From: Alistipes sp.
GTDB taxonomy: Bacteria > Bacteroidota > Bacteroidia > Bacteroidales > Rikenellaceae
Direction of reading: 5' to 3'
NCBI GenBank assembly: GCA_017546725.1
Contig: JAFYRX010000056.1
Coordinates: 1 to 39,041, forward strand
DNA: 39,041 nucleotides
Of the stretch, positions 16,342 through 26,363 are shown piece after piece. The position numbers and the translations under genes were made by a program. The first letter of the stretch is position 1. Every line of letters starts with the position of its first letter. A model generated the notes under the pieces. That model was not told where the DNA came from. It saw only the letters and a program-made list of their open reading frames with translations, and made no database searches.

Positions 16342-18966
16342 ATGGTAGCAGACAAGTACACACCGCAAGACATCGAGTCGAAGTGGTATGAGTATTGGAT
16401 TGAAAACAAACTTTTTCACTCGGAGCCTGATGCTCGCGAGCCTTACACAATAGTTATTCCGCCGCCCAACGTAACAGGTATGTTGCATATGGGTCATATG
16501 TTGAACAACACGCTGCAGGATGTATTGATGCGTCGTGCTCGCCAGGAGGGCAAGAATGCCTGCTGGGTACCGGGTACTGACCACGCATCAATCGCTACCG
16601 AGGCCAAAGTTGTAGCAAAACTCAAGGCTGAGGGTATCGACAAGGCTACACTCACTCGTGAGGAGTTCTTGGCTCACGCTTGGGAGTGGAAGGAGAAGCA
16701 CGGTGGCATCATCCTCAAGCAGTTGCGCAAGTTGGGCGCATCGTGCGACTGGGACCGCACCTGCTTTACTATGGATGAGCCTCGCACACAAAGCGTCATC
16801 AAGGTATTCTGCGACCTTTACGAGAAGGGCAAGATTTATCGTGGCGTAAGAATGGTAAACTGGGACCCCTCGGCAAAGACTGCTCTCTCGGATGAGGAGG
16901 TAATCTACAAGGAGTCACAGGGTAAACTCTACTACTTGCGTTATATGGTAGAGGGCTCTGACCGCTACTTGGTTGTCGCTACGACACGTCCCGAAACTAT
17001 CTTGGGTGATACTGCCGTATGCCTCAACCCCAACGACGAGCGTTACAAGGATATTCCCGAGGGTTCTCGCGTTATCGTGCCGTTGGTAGGTCGCTCGATT
17101 CCTATCATTCGTGATGAATATGTTGACATTGAATTCGGTACAGGTGCATTGAAGGTCACTCCTGCTCACGACGTAAACGACTATATGTTGGGCGAGAAGT
17201 ACAACCTGGAGGCTATCGATATCTTCAACGACGACGGTACAATCAACGACAAGGTCGGTATGTACGTAGGTATGGACCGCTTCGAGTGCCGCAAGGTTAT
17301 CGAGGGTGACTTGCAGGCTGCTGGTTTGATGGAGAAGGTCGAGGCTTACACCAACAACGTAGGTTATTCGGAGCGTACAGGTGTGGCTATCGAGCCTAAA
17401 CTCTCGATGCAGTGGTTTATGTCGATGCAGGAGATTGCCGAGCCCGCTACGAAGGCCGTATTGGAGGATTCTATCAAGTTTATCCCCGCTAAATATAAGA
17501 ACACATATCGCCACTGGATGGAGAACATCAAGGATTGGTGTATCTCACGTCAGTTGTGGTGGGGTCAGCGTATCCCCGCTTACTATCTGCCCAAGGGTGG
17601 CTATGTAATCGCAGAGACTGCCGAGGAGGCACTCATCAAGGCCCGCGCAAAGGCTGGCGACGAGAGTCTGCAGATGAGCGATTTGCGTCAGGATGAGGAT
17701 GTATTGGATACTTGGTTCTCATCTTGGTTGTGGCCTATCTCTGTTTTTGACGGCATCCGCAACCCCGACAACGAGCAGATTCGTTACTACTACCCCACTT
17801 CAGACCTTATCACTGGTCCCGATATTATCTTCTTCTGGGTAGCACGTATGATTATGGCTGGTTACGAGTATCGTGGCGAGAAGCCCTTCGGAAATGTATA
17901 TTTCACCGGTATCGTTCGTGACAAGTTGGGCCGTAAGATGTCGAAGCAGTTGGGTAACTCACCCGACCCGCTCGATTTGATTGCACAGTATGGTGCTGAC
18001 GGTATGCGTGTAGCGATGATGCTCTCATCATCGGCTGGTAATGACGTGATGTTCGACGAGGCATTGTGCGAGCAGGGCCGTAACTTCGGTAACAAGATTT
18101 GGAACGCCTACCGCTTGATTTCAATGTGGCAGGTGGACGAGAATATGGAGCAGAGCGAGAACAACCGCTTGGCTGTGGAGTGGTTTGGCCACACATTGTC
18201 GAAGGCTATCGGTGAGATTAACGATATGTTCTCATCATACCGCATCTCGGAGGCATTTATGCGCATCTACAAACTCTTCTGGGACGACTTCAGTGGTTGG
18301 TACCTGGAGATTGTCAAGCCCGCATATCAGCAGCCCGCCGACAAGACTACGATGGAGGCTACACGCCACTACTTCGACCTTTTGATGCGCTTGATACATC
18401 CGTTTATGCCTTTCGTAACGGAGGAGATTTGGCAGGACCTTGCACCCCGTGCCGAGGGCGAGTCTATTATGTATGCTCCTATGCCCAAGGCCGAGGAGGT
18501 AAACGAGACTTTGCTTGCTCGTTTTGCTTTGGCTGCCGAGGTCATCACAGGTGTGCGTAACGTGCGTAAGCAGAAGAACATCGCACAGAAGGAGGCCTTG
18601 ACACTCAACGTAATCGAGGATGAGAACTATCCGAAGGAGTTCGCTCCCGTAATTGCTAAGATGTGTAACCTCTCGGAAATTAACTCTATCAGCGAGAAGG
18701 AGCCTACGGCTGACGCATTCATCGTAAAGACTACTCAATACTTTGTACCTATGGGCGACAAGATTGACGTAGAGGCCGAGATGAAGAAACTTGCTGACGA
18801 GTTGACATACCTCGAGGGCTTCCTCGGTAGTGTAATGAAGAAACTCTCGAACGAGCGTTTCGTAAACTCTGCACCCGAAAAGGTTGTAGCCAACGAGCGT
18901 GCAAAGAAGGCAGATGCCGAGGCTAAGATTGCTGCTATCAAAGAGCGTATGGAGGCACTTAAATAG
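16342..18966 (+). CDS. valS: Valyl-tRNA synthetase
   Basis: ValS charges tRNA-Val and edits mischarged Thr. With the ATG at 16342 ([10 protein letters not shown]) it has 874 residues; an in-frame GTG at 16270 would add 24 basic, low-complexity residues and is not preferred. HMGH is at 49-52, [14 protein letters not shown] follows, the editing domain lies about 190-340, KMSK at 532-535 is followed by [11 protein letters not shown] (the common KMSKS appears here as KMSKQ), and the C-terminal 65 residues form the ValS-specific tRNA-binding coiled coil ([19 protein letters not shown]). It is the first gene of a seven-gene plus-strand run and ends 8 bases before the next start. Confidence 0.97.
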   Translation: MVADKYTPQDIESKWYEYWIENKLFHSEPDAREPYTIVIPPPNVTGMLHMGHMLNNTLQDVLMRRARQEGKNACWVPGTDHASIATEAKVVAKLKAEGIDKATLTREEFLAHAWEWKEKHGGIILKQLRKLGASCDWDRTCFTMDEPRTQSVIKVFCDLYEKGKIYRGVRMVNWDPSAKTALSDEEVIYKESQGKLYYLRYMVEGSDRYLVVATTRPETILGDTAVCLNPNDERYKDIPEGSRVIVPLVGRSIPIIRDEYVDIEFGTGALKVTPAHDVNDYMLGEKYNLEAIDIFNDDGTINDKVGMYVGMDRFECRKVIEGDLQAAGLMEKVEAYTNNVGYSERTGVAIEPKLSMQWFMSMQEIAEPATKAVLEDSIKFIPAKYKNTYRHWMENIKDWCISRQLWWGQRIPAYYLPKGGYVIAETAEEALIKARAKAGDESLQMSDLRQDEDVLDTWFSSWLWPISVFDGIRNPDNEQIRYYYPTSDLITGPDIIFFWVARMIMAGYEYRGEKPFGNVYFTGIVRDKLGRKMSKQLGNSPDPLDLIAQYGADGMRVAMMLSSSAGNDVMFDEALCEQGRNFGNKIWNAYRLISMWQVDENMEQSENNRLAVEWFGHTLSKAIGEINDMFSSYRISEAFMRIYKLFWDDFSGWYLEIVKPAYQQPADKTTMEATRHYFDLLMRLIHPFMPFVTEEIWQDLAPRAEGESIMYAPMPKAEEVNETLLARFALAAEVITGVRNVRKQKNIAQKEALTLNVIEDENYPKEFAPVIAKMCNLSEINSISEKEPTADAFIVKTTQYFVPMGDKIDVEAEMKKLADELTYLEGFLGSVMKKLSNERFVNSAPEKVVANERAKKADAEAKIAAIKERMEALK

Positions 18967-18974
18967 CGTCACTT

Positions 18975-20486
18975 ATGTTCAGACGAATCATACCATTGCT
19001 ACTCGCGCTTGCAGTCGGGCTTATAGCCTGTGACCGCAGGCGCGATGGCGTATGTATGAGCGTCAGCAAACTCCCCTCGCACACAATTTACCCACCTTCT
19101 GCGGAGTATGACCCACACTTCTGGTCGCAGAACATAGTAATGCGCGGGATAGACTCTACGGCGTGGGATATGGTATGCCACAGAGTCGAGCAGATGGGCC
19201 TAAAGCGTATGCGTATGATGGTTATGCCGTCGTGGTGGGAGCCCGTAAACGATAACGACAACCCCAATGAGATTGCGTGGGATAATCTCACGTTTTCATC
19301 GGTCGAAATGCAGTCGCTCTACAAGACACTGGATTTGGCCGAGAGGAACAAAATCGACATCACGATGGTGATGTGGGGCTGCCACAAATATCGCAACCAC
19401 ATAATTGACGAGCGATATCGTTCCTCGGACATCTATTTTCTTGCCGATGGCAACTCTACAGAGGATTGGTGTGTGCCGTCAAAGAATATGGAGGAGTGGG
19501 CTGAGACTACATCGGCGCTACTGCAACATCTTATACTGCAAAAGAAATACACCTGCATCAAGGCCTTCACGCTGATGAACGAGCCAAGTTGGTCGTATAA
19601 GATTGACGGCAAGGTCGATGCCGACCACTATACACAGATGTGCCACGCACTGAATCAGCGTATGGAACGTGACGGAGTGCGCAACAAACTGCAGTTCAAC
19701 CTATCTGATGATGCCGAGAACATACATTTCCTGCGTCATTCGGTAGAGAGCGTAAATGATATTACAGACTGTTATAACTCTCATACCTATAAGTTTGGTT
19801 ACGAGACACCCAATAGCGAGATTGAGGCTTGGGAGAGAGCCAACATCGAAGTCGTAAAGCCTACGGGCAAACCGCACTTCATAGGCGAGTTTGGCTCAAA
19901 CCAAACAGTCGGAGCAACACGCCAAAAGGATATTGACCTCTACGAGCGAGGTGTGCTGATGGCCCGCATAGCCCTATCGCTAATGAATGCTGGAGCATCG
20001 GGTGTGAGTTATTGGTCGTTATTAGACCAATACTACGCCTTCACGGACTCTTACGGTTCTATGCAGCAATTGGGATTGTGGCGTTCAGCAAAGAGAGAGT
20101 ATGAGGGTGAGCCGTACTATAATAATATAGAGTGTGATTTCGAATTACGTCCACAATATTGGGCCTATTCGCTCCTAACACGCCATATCGGCAGAGCAGA
20201 GATTTTTCCGTTAGCGACGGGCGACGAGTTTATTGCAGCCTCAGCGTTTAGAAATGAGCGAGGAGGATGGGTATATGTCGTAGCCAATGGTTCGGAGCAA
20301 GATTTTAAGGCGACAATTGAAAACGGCGCGATACAGAAAAGTAAATTCAGTCGTTACGCCTACACCAAAGAGAATCTTCCTGCGGGAGATAGCCTAATAG
20401 TGAGCGATGAACAGACAAAGGCCCGCAAGGGTTTGTTACCGATTAGCGTAGCGGCACAGAGCGTTGCCGTTTTTGTAGAAGAATAG
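18975..20486 (+). CDS. Clan GH-A (GH5-like) glycoside hydrolase lipoprotein
   Basis: The 503-residue protein has a lipoprotein signal with LIAC, Cys19 being the lipidation site; the residues after it (DRRRDG) do not look like a surface-export signal. The body reads as a TIM barrel of clan GH-A: LKRMRMMVMPSWWEPV, KIDITMVMWG, KAFTLMNEPSW with the likely acid/base Glu203, and HFIGEFGSN with the likely nucleophile Glu305. YWSLLDQYYAF after it is the usual beta-8 Trp region. This resembles GH5 cellulase/mannanase-type barrels, but the subfamily cannot be fixed by eye. The last 90 residues form a beta-rich C-terminal domain. It lies 8 bases after valS, an unexpected partner for a tRNA synthetase, and 9 bases before rnhA. 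Confidence 0.82.
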   Translation: MFRRIIPLLLALAVGLIACDRRRDGVCMSVSKLPSHTIYPPSAEYDPHFWSQNIVMRGIDSTAWDMVCHRVEQMGLKRMRMMVMPSWWEPVNDNDNPNEIAWDNLTFSSVEMQSLYKTLDLAERNKIDITMVMWGCHKYRNHIIDERYRSSDIYFLADGNSTEDWCVPSKNMEEWAETTSALLQHLILQKKYTCIKAFTLMNEPSWSYKIDGKVDADHYTQMCHALNQRMERDGVRNKLQFNLSDDAENIHFLRHSVESVNDITDCYNSHTYKFGYETPNSEIEAWERANIEVVKPTGKPHFIGEFGSNQTVGATRQKDIDLYERGVLMARIALSLMNAGASGVSYWSLLDQYYAFTDSYGSMQQLGLWRSAKREYEGEPYYNNIECDFELRPQYWAYSLLTRHIGRAEIFPLATGDEFIAASAFRNERGGWVYVVANGSEQDFKATIENGAIQKSKFSRYAYTKENLPAGDSLIVSDEQTKARKGLLPISVAAQSVAVFVEE

Positions 20487-20495
20487 AATTTGATT

Positions 20496-20951
20496 ATGCC
20501 AGATATTACAATATATACCGACGGAGCCGCACAAGGCAACCCTGGACGTGGAGGCTATGGAGTTGTGTTGCTTTCAGGACCTCACCGCAAGGAACTCTCG
20601 GCAGGCTTTCGTCTGACGACCAACAACCGTATGGAGTTGATGGGCGTATGTGTAGCATTGGAGGCCTTGAAGTTCGAGGGTAGCAATGTAACGCTATACT
20701 CGGATTCGAAGTATGTGGTAGATGCCGTCAATCAAAGATGGGTTTTCGGTTGGGAAAAGAAGGGTTTCGCCGGCAAGAAGAATCCAGACCTTTGGATGCG
20801 CTTCTTGAGGGTATATCGCCGTCACAAAGTGCGTTTCGTATGGGTTAAGGGACACGCCTCAACGGTGGAGAACAACCGATGTGACGAATTGGCGGTAGCG
20901 GCTGCAAACAGCGGAGCATTGAACGAAGATACAGGATATACAGCCGATTAG
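20496..20951 (+). CDS. rnhA: Ribonuclease HI
   Basis: RNase HI cleaves the RNA strand of RNA-DNA hybrids. The 151-residue protein starts MPDITIYTDGAAQGNPG. The four catalytic acids are visible: Asp in YTDGAAQGN, Glu in NNRMELMGV, Asp in YSDSKYVVDAV and Asp in NNRCDELAVAAA. The basic handle region is represented by WEKKGFAGKKNPDLW. The ATG at 20496 is preferred over the in-frame TTG at 20490. It sits between the glycosidase lipoprotein and the MmcQ-like gene with very short gaps. Confidence 0.96.
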   Translation: MPDITIYTDGAAQGNPGRGGYGVVLLSGPHRKELSAGFRLTTNNRMELMGVCVALEALKFEGSNVTLYSDSKYVVDAVNQRWVFGWEKKGFAGKKNPDLWMRFLRVYRRHKVRFVWVKGHASTVENNRCDELAVAAANSGALNEDTGYTAD

Positions 20952-20954
20952 GTT

Positions 20955-21314
20955 ATGGATATTGAGAGCATAAGAGATTATTGCCTCAGAAAGAGGGCTG
21001 CGACGGAGGAGTTTCCATTTGATGATACGACTCTTGTATTCAAGGTGGCGGGAAAGATGTTTGCCTGTATGCCTTTGGAACGCCCCGATATGCTCACACT
21101 AAAGTGCGATGCCGATTATGCTCTGGACCTACGTGAACAATACTCGGCCATAGAGCCTGCGTGGCATTTTAATAAGAAGTATTGGAATCAGCACCGCATA
21201 TCGGAACTTGACGACAGTCTCGTGATGCACCTAATCGACCACTCATACGATGAGGTTATAAAGAAACTGCCTCGCAAGACAAGAGAAGAGATTAACAATT
21301 TAGAATTAGAATAG
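20955..21314 (+). CDS. MmcQ/YjbR family protein
   Basis: The 119-residue protein contains CLRKRAATEEFPFDDTTLVFKVAGKMFA, DMLTLKCD and PAWHFNKKYWNQHRI, then LIDHSYDEVIKKLPRKTRE. This is the CyaY-like fold family often annotated as MmcQ/YjbR DNA-binding protein; the Trp-His-Asn-Lys-Lys-Tyr-Trp segment is the conserved core. Its role is not well established in any organism. It starts 3 bases after the rnhA stop and ends 7 bases before the hydrolase gene, so it is translated from the valS message. Confidence 0.88.
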   Translation: MDIESIRDYCLRKRAATEEFPFDDTTLVFKVAGKMFACMPLERPDMLTLKCDADYALDLREQYSAIEPAWHFNKKYWNQHRISELDDSLVMHLIDHSYDEVIKKLPRKTREEINNLELE

Positions 21315-21321
21315 AACAACG

Positions 21322-22104
21322 ATGAAACTCACATTTCTCGGAACAGGAACTTCGCAGGGTGTCCCCGTCATAGGATGCCGATGTGAAGTGTGCCAATCGG
21401 CTGATGAGCGCGACCAGCGTCTGCGCACATCGGCTATGGTCGAGTGTGAGGATTGTCGTATAATCATAGATGCAGGGCCTGACTTCCGCCAGCAGATGTT
21501 GCGCACGGGTGCGAGGGCGATTGACGCCATACTACTCACCCACGAACACAAGGACCATACGGGTGGACTCGATGATGTGAGGGCCTTTAACTTTGTGGAT
21601 TTTCCTATCATCAGAGTAGTCGATATCTTTGCAAATACGCAAACGGCCGCTGCCATAAAGAAGGATTATGACTATGCCTTTGCCGATAATAAATATATAG
21701 GTGCACCCGAGATGCGACTACACACCATCGACACAGCAGCGCCTTTTAAGGTTAAAGGTCACGAGATTATCCCCATAAATGGTCGTCACTCGGAGCGTTT
21801 TTTCGTGACGGGCTACCGCATAGGGCCGCTAGCATATATGACCGACTTCAAGGAGTTACTCGATGGCGAAGAAGAGAAGTTGCAGGGCATAGACACCCTC
21901 GTTGTCAATGCTTTACGCTTTAGAGAGCACCACTCTCACTTCAACATCGAGGAGGCATTGGCGCTTATCAACCGCATAAAGCCGAGAGTGGCTTACCTCA
22001 CGCATATGTCACACGAGATAGGTCTGCACGCAGAGACAGCCGAAAAACTTCCCGAAGGAGTATTTTTAGGATACGACGGACTCTCGATAGAGATTAAGGA
22101 GTAG
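21322..22104 (+). CDS. MBL-fold metal-dependent hydrolase (PhnP-like)
   Basis: The 260-residue metallo-beta-lactamase-fold protein starts MKLTFLGTGTSQGVPVIGC, with a Cys-rich segment CRCEVCQSADERDQRLRTS typical of PhnP-like proteins, where it forms a zinc site. The metal motif HEHKDH is at 74-79, followed by TGGLDD. Further metal ligands are expected in INGRHSERF and MTDFKEL. PhnP is a cyclic phosphodiesterase in phosphonate use, but most Bacteroidota homologues lack phn neighbours, as here, so the substrate is open. Position 7 bases after the MmcQ-like gene. Confidence 0.9.
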   Translation: MKLTFLGTGTSQGVPVIGCRCEVCQSADERDQRLRTSAMVECEDCRIIIDAGPDFRQQMLRTGARAIDAILLTHEHKDHTGGLDDVRAFNFVDFPIIRVVDIFANTQTAAAIKKDYDYAFADNKYIGAPEMRLHTIDTAAPFKVKGHEIIPINGRHSERFFVTGYRIGPLAYMTDFKELLDGEEEKLQGIDTLVVNALRFREHHSHFNIEEALALINRIKPRVAYLTHMSHEIGLHAETAEKLPEGVFLGYDGLSIEIKE

Positions 22105-22152
22105 AGGGCGCTTCGGTCAGCATATTTATAGAAAACACAAAAACTACATATT

Positions 22153-22971
22153 ATGGCAAACAAACTAAATGACAAGGTAGTAGTAATCACAGGTGCATCA
22201 TCGGGCATTGGCGAGGCTATGGCTCGTGTATATGCCGAGATGGGCGCTAAAGTCGTTTTGGGTGCACGTCAGGCCGACAAATTGGAGGCTCTCTGCAACG
22301 AGATTACCTCACGCGGCGGCAAGGCGGCGTGGGCTACGACAGATGTAACCAAAGTGGAGGATTGCAAGCGTTTGATAAACACTGCAGTCGAGGCTTTTGG
22401 CGGAATAGACGTTTTGATTTGCAACGCGGGAATCTCGATGCGCGCGTTGTTCGATGACCTCGATTTGAGCGTACTACACCGCCTGATGGATGTAAACTTT
22501 TGGGGTACGGTCTACTGCACAAAGTTTGCACTACCCTATCTGCAAAAGTCAAAAGGCTCGCTTGTCGGCATATCTTCGGTAGCGGGTATACACGGCTTGC
22601 CTGGACGTACGGGATATTCGGCATCGAAGTTTGCTATGACGGGATTCTTGGAGACTATCCGCATCGAGAACCTCAAGAAAGGCCTGCACGTTATGGTTGC
22701 GTGTCCGGGCTTTACAGCCTCTAACGTACGATTCTCGGCACTCACAGCCGACGGTTCACAACAGGGCTCAACACCCCGTGAGGAGGGCAAGATGATGACA
22801 GCCGAAGAGGTTGCCCGCATCGTGGCGCGTGGAATAGCACGCCGCAAACGTTTATGCTTGATGGAGAGCGAAGGTCGCGCAACTCACTTTGTCAAGAAGT
22901 TTGCACCAGCATTGGTCGATAAATTATTTTATTGGGTAATGTCTAAGGAGCCCGATTCACCCTTCAAATAG
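22153..22971 (+). CDS. Short-chain dehydrogenase/reductase
   Basis: This is a classical 272-residue SDR. The nucleotide site TGASSGIG is at 13-20, GARQADKLE follows (the Arg suggests NADPH preference), ICNAGIS marks the central strand, the catalytic Ser lies in VGISSVAG and the catalytic pair Tyr155/Lys159 in YSASK. The C-terminal region (RKRLCLMESEGRATHFVKKFAPALVDKLFYWVM) resembles DHRS7-like and YqjQ-like SDRs that act on membrane lipids or steroids; this is only suggestive. It follows the hydrolase by 48 bases and precedes the DUF5009 gene by 33 bases. Confidence 0.92.
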   Translation: MANKLNDKVVVITGASSGIGEAMARVYAEMGAKVVLGARQADKLEALCNEITSRGGKAAWATTDVTKVEDCKRLINTAVEAFGGIDVLICNAGISMRALFDDLDLSVLHRLMDVNFWGTVYCTKFALPYLQKSKGSLVGISSVAGIHGLPGRTGYSASKFAMTGFLETIRIENLKKGLHVMVACPGFTASNVRFSALTADGSQQGSTPREEGKMMTAEEVARIVARGIARRKRLCLMESEGRATHFVKKFAPALVDKLFYWVMSKEPDSPFK

Positions 22972-23004
22972 GGTTATTATGATACCTTTCAACACCTGAC
23001 TATT

Positions 23005-24144
23005 ATGAAGAAACGACTGGAATCACTTGATGTACTGCGTGGAGCCGACCTATTCTTTTTGGTGGCACTCGGCCCTATCGTGGGAGCAATAAATTCGGCT
23101 ACCAAAAGCGAATGGCTCGGAAAACAGATGTGGATTTTCAGCCACGTAGAATGGGAGGGCTTTGTGCCTTGGGATATGATTATGCCCCTGTTTATGTTTA
23201 TGGCAGGTGCTACAATTCCCTTTGCATTGGCTCACTATCGTTCGACAGAGAACACTGCAACATCCTCAAGCAAGAGTAAAGCATTGTGGCGCATAGCCAA
23301 ACGAGTTGTCGTATTATGGATATTGGGTATGATGTGTCAAGGCAATCTCTTGGCACTGGACCCCAATCGCATATATCTATATACAAACACCTTGCAGGCC
23401 ATTGCCGTAGCATACGCCATAGCAGCATTAATGTTTTTATTTACCCGTCTGCGCACGCAGATTATAACGGCAATATTGCTCTTGCTGACTTATTGGGCGG
23501 CTATGGAGTTTATTACGGTTGATGGTTTCGGCGGTGGAGATTACTCACCCGAACATAATCTTGCGGAATGGGTTGACCGTGAGGTGCTGGGCCGTTTCCG
23601 CGACCACGCCACAGTAGAGAATGGAGAGGTTGTTTGGAAACCGTGGTATCATTACACTTGGATTTTAAGCAGCCTTACGTTTGGCGTGACAGGACTCTGC
23701 GGTATGTTTGCAGGACGCATTGCCAAAAGCACTATGGAGGAGAAGAAGAAACTATATTGGTTCTTTGGTGCAGGTATAGCGATGGTTGCTGTTGCAAAGG
23801 TTTGGAGTATTTGGATGCCCATAATCAAGACCATCTGGACAAGTTCGATGGCTCTGTTTGCGGCTGGCATAAGTTTCATATTGCTCGGCATATGTTACTA
23901 CTTTATCGATTACAAGGGTTACCGCAAGGGGTTGACGTGGCTGAAAGTCTATGGTATGAACTCCATAGCAGCATATACTCTGACGCAGATTATCAATTTC
24001 CGAAGTATCCCTCAATCGCTATTCTTCGGCTTAAAGCAATATATAGGGGAATATTACAACCTACTGATTACCTTCTCGCAGATAGGAATAATCTTCCTGA
24101 TTCTATTGATAATGTATCGCAAAAAGATTTTCTTAAAAGCGTAA
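23005..24144 (+). CDS. DUF5009 / NagX-like polytopic acyltransferase-type membrane protein
   Basis: The 379-residue protein begins RLESLDVLRGADLFFLVALGP, the start motif of the heparan-alpha-glucosaminide N-acetyltransferase (HGSNAT/NagX, COG4299, DUF5009) group, followed by FVPWDMIMPLFMFMAGATIPFAL. About ten membrane helices are spread along the protein and GMNSIAAYTLTQI lies near the C-terminus. Members are thought to acetylate amino sugars across the membrane, but few bacterial ones have been tested. It is the last gene of the valS run and stops 18 bases before a strong terminator. Confidence 0.88.
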   Translation: MKKRLESLDVLRGADLFFLVALGPIVGAINSATKSEWLGKQMWIFSHVEWEGFVPWDMIMPLFMFMAGATIPFALAHYRSTENTATSSSKSKALWRIAKRVVVLWILGMMCQGNLLALDPNRIYLYTNTLQAIAVAYAIAALMFLFTRLRTQIITAILLLLTYWAAMEFITVDGFGGGDYSPEHNLAEWVDREVLGRFRDHATVENGEVVWKPWYHYTWILSSLTFGVTGLCGMFAGRIAKSTMEEKKKLYWFFGAGIAMVAVAKVWSIWMPIIKTIWTSSMALFAAGISFILLGICYYFIDYKGYRKGLTWLKVYGMNSIAAYTLTQIINFRSIPQSLFFGLKQYIGEYYNLLITFSQIGIIFLILLIMYRKKIFLKA

Positions 24145-24162
24145 CACCACATTTATACAAAC

Positions 24163-24201
24163 AAAATTGGCTGTCGCAAATGTTATGTGACAGCCAATTT
24201 T
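24163..24201. terminator. Bidirectional intrinsic terminator
   Basis: A perfect 13-bp stem (AAAATTGGCTGTC at 24163-24175 with its complement at 24189-24201) and a 13-nt loop. It lies between the convergent DUF5009 and glgB genes with A/T runs on both sides, so it can stop both. Confidence 0.88.
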
Positions 24202-24220
24202 ATTATGTAGCATCAATCTA

Positions 24221-26257
24221 TCAATCCACTCTACGCAGAACGATAGCCGTACGCGAGGTATTGTAAATCTTCAAGCGTGGATATGTATTACCCTCCTCAT
24301 CCTCAACGTTAAACGAGAAGTGCTCCTCACCCACCTTCTGACGCTTCATTCCGCCGAAACGCTCCTCATCGGTAGAGAGTAGCACCTCATATTTGCCAGC
24401 CTCGTGCAACGGCAACTCATAATCAGGTATAGAGGCAGTGGGATGCCAATTAAATACAAATATCAGGTCACGATGCGAATAGACCATAGTCTTGTTCTGC
24501 TCATCCATCAACAGGTTATAGGGATAGCCATCGGCCAAAATGTCGTACTCCTTGACCAATGAAATCATTGCCTCGTCGAAATCTGCAAGAAAAGCATAGC
24601 GTAACTCCTCGCTATCACGCAACGACCACTGACGGCGTGCGTGCGAATAGGACCATCCGTTACCCTCACGCGGGAAGTCAATCCACTCGGGGTGACCAAA
24701 CTCGTTACCCATAAAATTAAGGTAGGCCTCACCGCCCGTAGTAATCGTAAGCAGACGTATCATCTTGTGCAGAGCCAAACCTCTATCGACAACCATACTC
24801 TCCGTCTTGCGGTCCATAGAGTCATACATCAACTTGTCCAACAGACGGAAAGCGATTGTTTTATCACCCACCAGCGCTTGGTCGTGCGACTCGGCATAGG
24901 CCACAGTCTTCACCTCGGGCAGACGGTTAGTCATCACACTCCACATCTCCCAAATATTCCAATCCTCGTCGGGAGTATCCTTCAGCATCTTAATCCAGAA
25001 GTCGGGGATAGCCATACCCAAACGGTAGTCAAAGCCAATACCGCCATCCTCAATCTTGGAGCATATACCTGGCATACCACTCACATCCTCGGCAATCGTA
25101 ATGGCCGACGACTTAAAGTCGTGTACCAACCGATTGGCCAACGTAAGATAGGTGATTGCATCGAGGTCAACACCCTCATCGAAGAATTTTTCACGAGAGT
25201 CGAAATCGATATAACCTCGGTGATAGTAAAGCATCGAAGTTACACCATCAAAACGGAAACCGTCGAAACGATACTCATCCATCCAATACTTGACGTTTGA
25301 CAACAGGAAGTGCTCGACACCACCCTTGCCATAGTCAAAAATCATCGAATCCCAATATTGCTGATAGCCCGCATCACCCGCCTTAGAGTAGTGGTGGTCG
25401 GAGCCATCGAGCGAGGTGATACCCTCGTTCATATTCTTAACATAGTGGGCGTGCACCAAATCCATAATGACGGCAATGCCCATCTCGTGTGCCGTATCAA
25501 TCAGTCGTTTCAACTCCTCGGGAGTACCGCAGCGCGATGAGGGGGCAAAGAAGTTGGCAACGTGATAACCAAACGAGCCATAATAGGGGTGCTCGGCTAT
25601 GGCCATCAACTGCACCGCATTGTAACCGCACTGCTTGATGCGCGGCAGCACCGTATCGGTAAATTCGTTGTAGGTACCTACACCCTCCTTCTCCTGCGAC
25701 ATACCGACGTGTGCCTCATAAATAAGCAGAGAGCCAACATCGGCTGCATCGAAATCGTTGCATTGCCACTCATAACACTTTTCGGGATTCCAAAACTGCG
25801 CCGTATAGTTTTTGGTTTCATCATCCTGCACCACACGCGTAGCGTAGGCTGGGATACGGTCGTGCCAACCATTAGCACCGTGAACGTGCAACTTATATAG
25901 TGAGCCGTGAGTCAACAGATGCCCATACATAGCATCGGGCAAGAAGATACTCCACACTCCATCGGCGCCCTTATCCAACCTCAACTGCGTACGCTGCCAA
26001 GAATTGAAATCACCAAAGATAAAGACATCGTAAGCCTCTGGTAGCCACTCACGGAACCACCAACCGCACAAAGCATCATCCCATTGCCAACCATAATAAC
26101 GATAACCGTTAGCATAATCTACAATCGTTCCCGACTGCTTCTCGATAGCCTCTTTGCGAGCCAAATAGCGGTTATGACGCTCGGCTATGGCATCGGCTAC
26201 GGGGTGTAACCACTCATCGCGTTCAACCATCGGCATATACTGTTTTGTCTTTTCCAT
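24221..26257 (-). CDS. glgB: 1,4-alpha-glucan (glycogen) branching enzyme, GH13
   Basis: The enzyme makes alpha-1,6 branches in glycogen. The 678-residue protein has an N-terminal CBM48-like domain (about 50-150; WREWLPEAYDVFIFGDFNSW reads as FREWLPEAYDVFIFGDFNSW here) and a GH13 barrel with YEAHVGMSQE at 180-189, the nucleophile Asp337 in GFRFDGVTSML, the acid/base Glu390 in ITIAEDVSG and Asp459 in YAESHDQ. GNEFGHPEWIDFPREGN follows. The shorter N-terminus and the EAHVGMS form point to the eukaryote-type GH13_8 branching enzyme, common in Bacteroidota. It is monocistronic, with a mirrored divergent promoter shared with the POT transporter. Confidence 0.95.
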   Translation of the reverse strand: MEKTKQYMPMVERDEWLHPVADAIAERHNRYLARKEAIEKQSGTIVDYANGYRYYGWQWDDALCGWWFREWLPEAYDVFIFGDFNSWQRTQLRLDKGADGVWSIFLPDAMYGHLLTHGSLYKLHVHGANGWHDRIPAYATRVVQDDETKNYTAQFWNPEKCYEWQCNDFDAADVGSLLIYEAHVGMSQEKEGVGTYNEFTDTVLPRIKQCGYNAVQLMAIAEHPYYGSFGYHVANFFAPSSRCGTPEELKRLIDTAHEMGIAVIMDLVHAHYVKNMNEGITSLDGSDHHYSKAGDAGYQQYWDSMIFDYGKGGVEHFLLSNVKYWMDEYRFDGFRFDGVTSMLYYHRGYIDFDSREKFFDEGVDLDAITYLTLANRLVHDFKSSAITIAEDVSGMPGICSKIEDGGIGFDYRLGMAIPDFWIKMLKDTPDEDWNIWEMWSVMTNRLPEVKTVAYAESHDQALVGDKTIAFRLLDKLMYDSMDRKTESMVVDRGLALHKMIRLLTITTGGEAYLNFMGNEFGHPEWIDFPREGNGWSYSHARRQWSLRDSEELRYAFLADFDEAMISLVKEYDILADGYPYNLLMDEQNKTMVYSHRDLIFVFNWHPTASIPDYELPLHEAGKYEVLLSTDEERFGGMKRQKVGEEHFSFNVEDEEGNTYPRLKIYNTSRTAIVLRRVD

Positions 26258-26281
26258 AGCGTTATTTCGTTTGGTTTATAT

Positions 26282-26312
26282 ACAAATATACGAAATATTT
26301 CGTTATATTTGT
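26282..26312. promoter_or_regulatory. Mirror-symmetric divergent promoter of glgB and the POT transporter
   Basis: The minus -7 box (TATATTTG, 26283-26290) and the plus -7 box (TATATTTG, 26304-26311) face away from each other. Between them lies the perfect palindrome CGAAATATTTCG at 26291-26302. The whole 31-bp block is an inverted repeat with one unpaired base. Starts would be near 26276 (minus) and 26318 (plus). Such symmetry suits either mutual exclusion of two RNA polymerases or one dimeric regulator acting on both genes. Confidence 0.65.
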
Positions 26313-26363
26313 CCAAATTTTATGAAACAATATAAATATTAACCATTAAATAACTTAAAGATT

